Shown piece after piece: positions 20,097-26,573 of a DNA stretch of 64,000 bases. The DNA lies in assembly GCF_000371965.1 (NCBI RefSeq), contig NZ_AQUO01000003.1, positions 124,001-188,000 on the forward strand, read 5' to 3'. This stretch comes from Paracoccus sp. N5. GTDB lineage: Bacteria > Pseudomonadota > Alphaproteobacteria > Rhodobacterales > Rhodobacteraceae. Within the stretch, counting starts at the first letter, position 1. The number at the start of each line of letters is the position of its first letter. The notes beneath the pieces are model-generated. The model was not told the origin of the DNA and searched no databases. It saw only the letters and a list, made by a program, of their open reading frames with translations. The translations under genes and the position numbers were made by a program.

Positions 20097-20128
20097 GGGC
20101 GCCGGCCGGGAATGCCCCGCCGGCGCCC
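20097..20128 (-). promoter_or_regulatory. Intercistronic hairpin between tctC and tctB
   Basis: A perfect 10-bp stem (GGGCGCCGGC with its complement) and a 12-nt loop lie between the tctC stop and the tctB start. No U-run follows. Placement directly after the binding-protein gene suggests mRNA stabilisation or partial termination, giving more TctC than TctA/B. Two other binding-protein genes in this window have a hairpin in the same place. Confidence 0.6.
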
Positions 20129-20139
20129 GCGTCAGCCTG

Positions 20140-21132
20140 TCACTCCTTGGACCAGCCCTCGGTCTTGAAGACCTCGACCGTGCGGGTCTCGCTGTCGGCG
20201 ATGAACTTAGACAGTTCCTCGCCGGTCAGATAGGCGCCGGTCTGCGAGGTCTTGGCCAGGTAGTCCTTCCAGTCCTGCGACTCGGCCACCTTCTTCAGCG
20301 CGTCGCGATAGAAGGCGACGGCCTCTTCCGGCACGCCGGCCGGTAGCCAGACCGTGCGCGGCATCTGGTAGCTGTCGATGGCCAGGCCCTGCTCCTTGCA
20401 GGTCGGGATGTCCTGCCAGCCCTTGCCGTCGTGGATCGCCTCGCTTTCAGCCATGCGGGTCGGCGAGAAGACGCAGAGCGGGCGCACCGCGCCGGCCTGC
20501 CACTGGCCCAGGTTCTCGTTCGGGTTGTTGACATTGGCGGCGACATGGCCGCCGGCCAGCTGCACGCCGACCTCGCCGCCGCCGTTGAAGGGCACATATT
20601 TGAAATCGGCGCCGGTGGTCTGCTCGATCAGCGCGACCAGGGTCTCGTCGGTGTCCTTGGACTGGCTGCCGCCGAAGGGGATCTTGCCGGGCTCGGCCTT
20701 GGCGGCCTCGACCAGGTCCAGCACGGTCTGATAGGGCGCGTCGGCCTTGACCCAGACCACGAACTCGTCCATCGCCAGCGCGGCCACCGGCTGCAGGTCC
20801 TCGGCCTTGTAGGCCAGCTTGGCGATATGCGGCAGCAGATAGACGTTGTTGGTGCCGAAGATCACCTTGTTCGGGTCGGCGGCGTTCTGCTTGGCGTAAA
20901 GGAACGCCTCGGCGCCCGAGCCGGCGCCCTTGTTCAGCACCACGATGGGCGCGTCGACCAGCTTGTCGCGGGTCAGGATCGCCTGGATGGTGCGGGCGAA
21001 ATTGTCGGTGCCGCCGCCGGCGCCCGAGGCGACGACGAATTCCTGCGGCCGCTCGGGCGCCCATTCGGCGCTTGCGGGCAAGGCAGCTGCCAGCGCCAGC
21101 GCCGCGATGGCTCCGGTCTTGAGATGGTTCAT
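20140..21132 (-). CDS. tctC: Tripartite tricarboxylate transporter binding protein TctC (Bug family)
   Basis: A 330-residue periplasmic protein. The ATG at 21132 has a GGAGGAACGACC site and yields a signal peptide (MNHLKTGAIAALALAAALPA, cut after ASA). Mature sequence shows the Bug features: VVASGAGGGTDNFARTIQ near the N-terminus (ligand carboxylate loop) and KIPFGGSQSKDTDETLVA in domain 2. It binds the carboxylate ligand for TctAB. Genes around it imply tetronates (threonate or erythronate) as ligand. It lies 37 bp after pdxA2. Confidence 0.9.
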   Translation of the reverse strand: MNHLKTGAIAALALAAALPASAEWAPERPQEFVVASGAGGGTDNFARTIQAILTRDKLVDAPIVVLNKGAGSGAEAFLYAKQNAADPNKVIFGTNNVYLLPHIAKLAYKAEDLQPVAALAMDEFVVWVKADAPYQTVLDLVEAAKAEPGKIPFGGSQSKDTDETLVALIEQTTGADFKYVPFNGGGEVGVQLAGGHVAANVNNPNENLGQWQAGAVRPLCVFSPTRMAESEAIHDGKGWQDIPTCKEQGLAIDSYQMPRTVWLPAGVPEEAVAFYRDALKKVAESQDWKDYLAKTSQTGAYLTGEELSKFIADSETRTVEVFKTEGWSKE

Positions 21133-21169
21133 GGTCGTTCCTCCTCCACAGATCTTTGCGCCGGGCTCC

Positions 21170-22231
21170 TCAGCCGGCAACGCGCGCCGCTTCTCCCACG
21201 GCTTCGGTGGCCCAGTCCGCAGACAGGGCGGCCTGCCCCTGCCGGGGCGGGTTCAGTTTCGCCAGGTCGAAGCCCAGCCGGGCGGCGGCCAGCGTCGCGC
21301 CCAGGTCGGCCTTCCCTTGCCCCGCGATGTCGAAGGCGGTGCCATGCGCCGGGGTGACGATCGGGAAGCCGTAGCCCGCGATCAGCGTCACGCCGCGGTC
21401 GAAGCCCATCAGCTTCATCGCGATCTGGCCCTGGTCGTGATACATGGTCAGCACGGCGTCGAATTCGCCGCGCGTCGCCCGCACGAAGACCGTGTCCGAC
21501 GGGATCGGCCCCGAGACCCGGATCCCCTCGGCCGCGGCCCGGGCCACGGCGGGGGCGATGATGTCGTCGTCCTCGTCGCCGAAGTTGCGGCCGTCGCCGG
21601 CATGCGGGTTCAGCGCCGCGACGCCGATGCGTGGCGCGGCCTTGCCCGCGCCCTCCATGACCTCGACGGTCAGGCGGATGCTGTCCAGGATACGCTCGAC
21701 CGACAGGCGCGAGGCGACCTCGCGCAGCGGGATATGCGAGGTGACGCGGGCGTTCCAGACCTCGTCCAGCACGTTGAACTCGCGCCCGCTGCGGGCGGCG
21801 CCCAGCGTGGCGTCGATGAAGCCGATCTCGTCGACATAGGCCGGGCGCGCCAGCCGCATCGAATGCTTGTTGAAGGGGGTGAACATCACCGCATCGGCCA
21901 GGCCCGATTGCGCCAGCCGCAAGACGGCGGCGAAGTTCTGCAGCGAGGCCGCGCCGTTTTCCGGCGACGAGGCGCCCAGGCTGCGCCCCTCGACCGGGCA
22001 GTTCGCCAGGTCGACGATGACGCGGCCGGCGGGCAGTTCGGCTTGCAGCGCATCGGCCGCCAGCACCGGCAGGTCCAGCGCCACGCCGGCATGTTCGGCC
22101 CCCATGCGCAGCACCCGCGCGTCACCGACGACCACGATGTCGCGGTCCTGCATCTGAGGATGCGCCAGAAGCTTCGCGCCCAGTTCCGGCCCGACGCCGC
22201 CCGCATCCCCGATTGCCAGTGCCATCCGCAT
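21170..22231 (-). CDS. pdxA2: D-threonate/D-erythronate 4-phosphate dehydrogenase PdxA2
   Basis: A 353-residue PdxA-family enzyme starting MRMALAIGDAGGVGPELGAK. Metal-site regions include MFTPFNKHSMRLARP, ALNPHAGDGRNFGDED and TMYHDQGQIAMKLMGF; the last is a marker of the PdxA2 branch rather than biosynthetic PdxA. It oxidises a tetronate 4-phosphate to the 3-oxo compound, which loses CO2 to give dihydroxyacetone phosphate. The start at 22231 has GGGGGAGAT 6 bp upstream; another ATG two codons on is less well placed. It is first in the operon, downstream of a GntR-type operator. Confidence 0.87.
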   Translation of the reverse strand: MRMALAIGDAGGVGPELGAKLLAHPQMQDRDIVVVGDARVLRMGAEHAGVALDLPVLAADALQAELPAGRVIVDLANCPVEGRSLGASSPENGAASLQNFAAVLRLAQSGLADAVMFTPFNKHSMRLARPAYVDEIGFIDATLGAARSGREFNVLDEVWNARVTSHIPLREVASRLSVERILDSIRLTVEVMEGAGKAAPRIGVAALNPHAGDGRNFGDEDDDIIAPAVARAAAEGIRVSGPIPSDTVFVRATRGEFDAVLTMYHDQGQIAMKLMGFDRGVTLIAGYGFPIVTPAHGTAFDIAGQGKADLGATLAAARLGFDLAKLNPPRQGQAALSADWATEAVGEAARVAG

Positions 22232-22265
22232 GTCCGAATCTCCCCCTCGGCTTACATTTAGAATT

Positions 22266-22279
22266 CTGTATACAGCATT
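22266..22279. promoter_or_regulatory. Putative GntR operator upstream of pdxA2
   Basis: CTGTATACAG is a perfect 10-bp palindrome in the gap between pdxA2 and dhaKL, 35-44 bp before the pdxA2 start. With its right flank it reads TGTATACAGCATT, and 12 of 13 bases recur in front of the divergent GntR gene at 25115. TGTATACA-type palindromes are typical for GntR regulators with FCD domains. The site would control the pdxA2-tctCBA-otnKC operon. Confidence 0.65.
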
Positions 22280-22380
22280 TTGCACCCTGTCCACGGGTTT
22301 CTTCCACGTCGTGCCGCCGGGCGAATGGAAACGGCGCCGGTGTCGCCCCGGCGCCGTCGAGCCGTCCGGCAGGAAGCGGA

Positions 22381-24096
22381 TCAGGCCTCGCGCAGCCCCT
22401 CGGCCACGACCCGCGCGCAAAGCGCCAGCGAGATGGCACCGGCATCGGGATGGCCCAGGCTGCGCTCGGCCAATGGGCGGGCGCGGCCCAGTTTCGGCAG
22501 CAGTTGCGCCGTGGCATCGGCCGCCTGGGTGGCGCTGTCGGCGGCGCGCTGCCAGGCGTCGGCCAGGGGCGCGCCGGCATCGACCGCCGCGCGCAGCGTC
22601 TGGACGAAGGGCAGGAAGGCATCGACCAGCGTCTTGTCGCCGGGCCGGGCGCCGCCCAGCCGCAGCACCGCGTCGAGGCCGGCCTGCGCCCCCTCGGCGA
22701 TCCGCGCGGCCGAGGCCGGCTCGGCATCGGTCAGCGCCGCGCCCCAGCCGCGCAGGGCCACGCCCCAGAGCGCGCCCGAGGTGCCGCCGGCGCGATCCGC
22801 CCAGGCATCCCCTGCCAGCCCCAGCACCGTCGCGGCCCCGGCCCCGGCCTGCGCCGCCTCGGCGGCAGCGGCCGCGGCGGCCTTGGAGCCGCGCGCCATG
22901 CCCTGCCCGTGGTCGCCGTCACCGGCCTGGGCATCGATCTGGCCCAGCATCTCCTCGGCCTCGGCCAGGGCCTGCGCCAGCCGGCCCAGAAGCCCGGCGA
23001 TGCAGGCGCCGGCCTTTTGCGACTCGGCCGAGCCGGGCGCGATGCCCGGCGCCGGCGCGACCTGCGGCGCGGCATCCTCGGCGACGGCCTCGCCCGGCGC
23101 GACATTGCCCTTGCGGAAGGCCGGGGCATCGGCCGGGGCGCGCCAGAACGCCTCGAGTTCTTCGTCCAGCCACAGGATCGACAGCGAACAGCCGGCCATG
23201 TCGAGGCTGGTGACGAATTCGCCGACCTCGGGATCGACCACCTCCAGCCCCTCGGCCTGAAGCTGGCGCGAGATGTGGTGCCAAAGCACGAAAAGCTCTT
23301 CGTATTTGGTGCAGCCGAGCCCGTTCAGCACCACGGCGACGCGGCCGGCATGGCCCTGCGGCCGTTCGGCCAGCAGCGGCGCCAGCAGCATGCGGGCGAG
23401 CTCGGCGGCGGGTTTCATCGGTTCTTCGCGGATGCCCGGCTCGCCATGGATGCCCAGGCCCAGGGCGACGCCGCCCTCGGCAACCCGGAACAGCGGCGCG
23501 GCCTGGCCCGGCAGGGTGCAGCCGTCGAAGGCGACCCCGAAGGAAACCGCGGCGGCATTGGCGCGCTGCGCCACCGCCTCGACCGCGTCGATGTCGAGCC
23601 CCGCTTCGGCGGCAGCGCCGGCGATCTTGAAGACCAGCAGATCGCCCGCCACGCCGCGGCGCTTCGCACGTTCGGCCGGGCCGGCGCTGGCCACGTCGTC
23701 GGTCACGGCCAGGATACGGGCGTCGATGCCCTCGGCCCGCAGCCGCTCGGCCGCGGCGCCGAAGTTCAGCACGTCGCCGGCGTAATTGCCGAAGCCCAGG
23801 ATCACGCCACCGCCGCGATGCGCCGCCCGCGCCACCCCGGCCACCGCGCTGGTCGAGGGCGAGGCGAAGACATCGCCCGCCACCGCCGCATCGGCCAGAC
23901 CCGCGCCGACATAGCCCAGGAAGGCCGGATAATGGCCCGAGCCGCCGCCGACCAGCAGCGCCACCTTGCCGCGGGGGCCGGGCGCGGCGCGCAGGGCGCC
24001 ATGCGGCACCGGGCGCACGCGGTCGCGGTTCGCGGCGCAGAAGCCCGCAAGCGCGGTGGCGGCGAATTCCTCGGGATCGTCAAACAGCCTGGTCAT
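22381..24096 (-). CDS. Fused DhaK-DhaL ATP-dependent ketose kinase (dihydroxyacetone/erythrulose kinase type)
   Basis: A 571-residue single-chain kinase. The DhaK half (1-330) has the LLVGGGSGHYPAFLGYVGAG substrate loop and GLGIHGEPGI, whose H217 should form the covalent hemiaminal with the ketose. The DhaL half (about 360-571) has the metal ligands in AGDGDHGQG (D392, D394, H396) and GGTSGALWG for ATP. All key residues are present. In mycobacterial tetritol pathways such kinases (LerK, DerK) phosphorylate erythrulose; ordinary dihydroxyacetone kinase is the alternative. It overlaps the isomerase gene by 17 bp, and its context is four-carbon sugars. Confidence 0.85.
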   Translation of the reverse strand: MTRLFDDPEEFAATALAGFCAANRDRVRPVPHGALRAAPGPRGKVALLVGGGSGHYPAFLGYVGAGLADAAVAGDVFASPSTSAVAGVARAAHRGGGVILGFGNYAGDVLNFGAAAERLRAEGIDARILAVTDDVASAGPAERAKRRGVAGDLLVFKIAGAAAEAGLDIDAVEAVAQRANAAAVSFGVAFDGCTLPGQAAPLFRVAEGGVALGLGIHGEPGIREEPMKPAAELARMLLAPLLAERPQGHAGRVAVVLNGLGCTKYEELFVLWHHISRQLQAEGLEVVDPEVGEFVTSLDMAGCSLSILWLDEELEAFWRAPADAPAFRKGNVAPGEAVAEDAAPQVAPAPGIAPGSAESQKAGACIAGLLGRLAQALAEAEEMLGQIDAQAGDGDHGQGMARGSKAAAAAAAEAAQAGAGAATVLGLAGDAWADRAGGTSGALWGVALRGWGAALTDAEPASAARIAEGAQAGLDAVLRLGGARPGDKTLVDAFLPFVQTLRAAVDAGAPLADAWQRAADSATQAADATAQLLPKLGRARPLAERSLGHPDAGAISLALCARVVAEGLREA

Positions 24097-25045
24097 GGTT
24101 CCTCCTGCCGGCAAGGATGCTGCGGATATAGTCGCGGTTCTGCGCGCAGACGCCCAGGCCATCGCCGCCGTAATGTTCGCACAGGAAGGGCGCCGCAAAG
24201 CCAAGATCCAGCGCCGTCCCGATGGCCGCGCGCCAGTTGATCGTGCCGCCCAGCAGCGGCGCGGGATGGGTCATCACTAGCCCGCTGCGGCTGTCCTCCA
24301 TCCGGTAATAGTTCTTGACGTGCCAATAGCCGGCAAAGGGCGCGCAGGCCTGGATCATCTCGGCCCAGGGCTCGACCGGGCGGTGCAGGCGGACCAGGTT
24401 GCCGATGTCGATGTTCAGCCGGACGGCGGGATGGTCCACCTCGGTCACGAAGCGCACGGCATCGCGCGCGGTGCCCAGATAGGTGTCCTCGTACATCTCC
24501 AGCGCGATGCTGACGCCGCATGCCGCGGCATGGCCGGCCAGGTCGCGCACGCGCTCGACCGCCAGGCGCCAGACCGCCGGATCGTCGGGGTTGCGCGGCC
24601 CGTCCTCGGTCCAGAACCACAGCGCCTGCTGCTGCGCCGGGGTCAGCGGCTCGAAGAAGCCGAAGCTGACATGGCCCGCGCCGAGTTCCGCCGCGCAGTC
24701 GATGACGCGATGGCCATAGGCGAGGTAGTCGGCGCCGTGCCGGGCGTCGATCAGGCTGCGCCGCGAGGTCGAGATCGCCGGCACCGCCAGCCCCAGCTCG
24801 CGGCACAGCGCCGCGAAATCCGCCCGGCGTGCCGGGTCCAGGTCGGCGACCCGCAGCCAGGAATCGGTCGGGTCCACCGCATCGAAGCCGGCGGCGGCCA
24901 CCTGGCCCAGCGGTCCGGCCCAAAGCTCGGGCCCGCCGTCCTGCATCGCCCGCCCGTCCGGCAGCACCGCCGGGAACGGGATCATCGCCGCCGCGATCGG
25001 CCAGCTTTCCGCCGTCCAGCCGGCGGCCTTGGCATGCTGCGCCAT
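24080..25045 (-). CDS. TIM-barrel sugar phosphate isomerase/epimerase (AP endonuclease 2 fold)
   Basis: A 321-residue protein of the xylose-isomerase-like TIM barrel family. Metal-ligand candidates appear as VSIALEMYEDTY, RLNIDIGNLVRL, YWHVKNYY and LCEHYGGDG (E, D, H and E in the usual order). The start at 25045 follows a GGGGGAGAC site; an upstream ATG 7 codons earlier has none. It precedes and overlaps dhaKL, so it probably isomerises the kinase's product or substrate, for example a tetrulose phosphate. It is longer than and distinct from OtnI/hydroxypyruvate isomerases. Exact reaction is not known. Confidence 0.7.
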   Translation of the reverse strand: MAQHAKAAGWTAESWPIAAAMIPFPAVLPDGRAMQDGGPELWAGPLGQVAAAGFDAVDPTDSWLRVADLDPARRADFAALCRELGLAVPAISTSRRSLIDARHGADYLAYGHRVIDCAAELGAGHVSFGFFEPLTPAQQQALWFWTEDGPRNPDDPAVWRLAVERVRDLAGHAAACGVSIALEMYEDTYLGTARDAVRFVTEVDHPAVRLNIDIGNLVRLHRPVEPWAEMIQACAPFAGYWHVKNYYRMEDSRSGLVMTHPAPLLGGTINWRAAIGTALDLGFAAPFLCEHYGGDGLGVCAQNRDYIRSILAGRRNHDQAV

Positions 25046-25114
25046 GTCTCCCCCCTTTCGAATCATCCCCTTGCGCCTGTCCTAGCGCATGGCGGGGCAT
25101 GCAGCAATTATTTT

Positions 25115-25127
25115 GTATGCAGCATTC
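25115..25127. promoter_or_regulatory. Putative GntR operator between isomerase and gntR genes
   Basis: TGTATGCAGCATT matches the site at 22267-22279 in 12 of 13 bases. A partial extra copy (ATGCAGCAATT) lies just to its left. The site sits in the 149-bp divergent gap, 70 bp from the isomerase start and 68 bp from the GTG of the regulator, so it could control both directions. Right half-site CAG matches the palindrome at 22266; the left half is less perfect. Confidence 0.6.
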
Positions 25128-25194
25128 AGAGCACGTCATTGACTCGCGCCCCGGCCATGCGTAGCCATGACGAAAGCTAGCAAGGAGAGCCATC

Positions 25195-25887
25195 GTGGAG
25201 GAATCCCGCATCCGCAGCGCCGGATTGCCCGAGACCCCGAACCGGATCGAGCGGCATTCGCTGCACGATGCCATCCTGACCCGCCTGCGCGACATGATCA
25301 TCGAGGGCGACTTGGCGCCGGGCACGCGCATCAACGAAGGCCAGGTCGGCGCCTTCCTGGGCGTGTCGCGCACCCCCCTGCGCGAGGCGATCAAGTTCCT
25401 GGCCAGCGAGGGGCTGATCGAGCTGATCCCCAGCCGCGGCGCCGTGGTGAAGAAATTCACCGCCAAGGAGGTGCGCGACATGATCGACGTGATCCGCACC
25501 CTGGAACAGCACGCCGGCCGCACCGCCTGCGCCACCGCCAGCGACGCGGGCATCGCCCATGTGCGGGCGCTGCACGACCAGATGATCGGCTGCTACCAGC
25601 GCGGCGACCGGCTGGCCTATTACAAGCTGAACCAGGCCATCCACAGCGCCATCGTGGCGCTGGCGGACAATGCCGCGCTGGCCGACGTGCACCAGCTCTT
25701 GCAGACCCGGCTGAAGCGCATCCGCTTCATCGGCCACGAGGGGCCGCAGAAATGGGCCGGCGCCGTGGCCGAGCACGAGGAGATGATCGCCGCGCTGGAG
25801 GCGCGCGATCCCGACCGGCTGGCCGCCATCATCGGCGAGCACATGGACCAGGCCTGGAACCGGGTGCAGGACGGGCTGGAGGGCTGA
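25195..25887 (+). CDS. GntR-family regulator with FCD ligand domain
   Basis: A 230-residue regulator. The winged helix (about residues 18-85) reads HDAILTRLRDMIIEGDLAPG, then VGAFLGVSRTPLREAIKFLA, the GntR recognition region. The C-terminal FCD domain (about 95-220) is helical with the histidines and acidic residues that bind a metal and a carboxylate ligand (LNQAIHSAIV, AEHEEMIAAL). Start is GTG at 25195, preceded by AAGGAGAGCC. It is divergent from the isomerase-dhaKL operon. It probably represses both this and the pdxA2 operon until a sugar acid binds. Confidence 0.88.
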   Translation: MEESRIRSAGLPETPNRIERHSLHDAILTRLRDMIIEGDLAPGTRINEGQVGAFLGVSRTPLREAIKFLASEGLIELIPSRGAVVKKFTAKEVRDMIDVIRTLEQHAGRTACATASDAGIAHVRALHDQMIGCYQRGDRLAYYKLNQAIHSAIVALADNAALADVHQLLQTRLKRIRFIGHEGPQKWAGAVAEHEEMIAALEARDPDRLAAIIGEHMDQAWNRVQDGLEG

Positions 25888-25915
25888 TCCGCCGGGCGCC
25901 GGGCCGGGGCCAGGT

Positions 25916-26527
25916 TCAGCGCGTCGCCAGCGCGATCAGTTCGGCCACGGATTTCACGTTCATCTTTTCCAGGATGCGGGCGCGGTGGTGATCGACCGTG
26001 CGCGGGCTGATGCCCAAGGCCGCCGCCAGTTCCTTGCTGGAGATCTCGGAGGGGCGGGCGATCATGCGCTGCACGATCTCGAGCTCGCGCGCGGTCAGGC
26101 TCTGGAACCGGGCGCGCAGGCGGCGGTCCTGCTCGTGCAGGTCCAGCCTTTCGCGGGCGACGGCAAAGGCGGTCTCGATGCGCTCGACCAGATGCGCCTG
26201 GCGAAACGGCTTTTCCAGGAAATCGACGGCGCCGGCCTTGATCGCCTGCACCGATTCCGGCACCCCGCCATGGCCGGTGATGAAGATCACCGGAATGGTC
26301 GCGCCAAGCAGGTTCAGGTGCCGTTGCAGCTCCAGCCCGTTCATTCCCGGCATGCCGTAATCGAGCAGCAGGCAGCCCTGCCGCGCCGGGTCATAGGCCG
26401 CGAGGAACGACGCGGCCGAGGCATGGCTCTCGACCGTATAGCCGCGCTTTTCCAGCGCCCGCTGCAAGGAGCGGCGGATGCCCTCGTCGTCGTCGATCAG
26501 AAAGACGGTCAGCGGGGAATCGGTCAT
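25916..26527 (-). CDS. FixJ-type response regulator (receiver plus LuxR helix-turn-helix)
   Basis: A 203-residue regulator. The receiver (1-120) has the acid pocket LIDDDEG, phosphoacceptor aspartate in LLLDYGMPGMNGLE, FITGHGG, and the lysine in FLEKPFRQ. The output domain (about 140-203) is LuxR-type: LTARELEIVQRMIA and ISPRTVDHHRARILEKMNV. It is 46 bp downstream of the histidine kinase and surely its partner. The target genes are not known; acs-, dct- and methylotrophy-type systems use similar pairs. Confidence 0.9.
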   Translation of the reverse strand: MTDSPLTVFLIDDDEGIRRSLQRALEKRGYTVESHASAASFLAAYDPARQGCLLLDYGMPGMNGLELQRHLNLLGATIPVIFITGHGGVPESVQAIKAGAVDFLEKPFRQAHLVERIETAFAVARERLDLHEQDRRLRARFQSLTARELEIVQRMIARPSEISSKELAAALGISPRTVDHHRARILEKMNVKSVAELIALATR

Positions 26528-26573
26528 GGCGGGCCTGCCTGCAAGAACGGGATACCGGGGGAGGGCCTGTCCA

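Noticed and set aside
15662..20233. A plus-strand open frame of about 1,500 codons opposite the otn/tct operon, and similar ones at 1557-4916 and 46094-49978
   Set aside because: They lie exactly opposite well-supported genes, have highly biased Arg/Gln/Gly/His composition and no family motifs. They are shadows of GC-rich codon usage.
22381..24096. Plain glycerol-metabolism dihydroxyacetone kinase
   Set aside because: Not excluded, but partners and shared operator point to four-carbon sugars; no glycerol genes are near.
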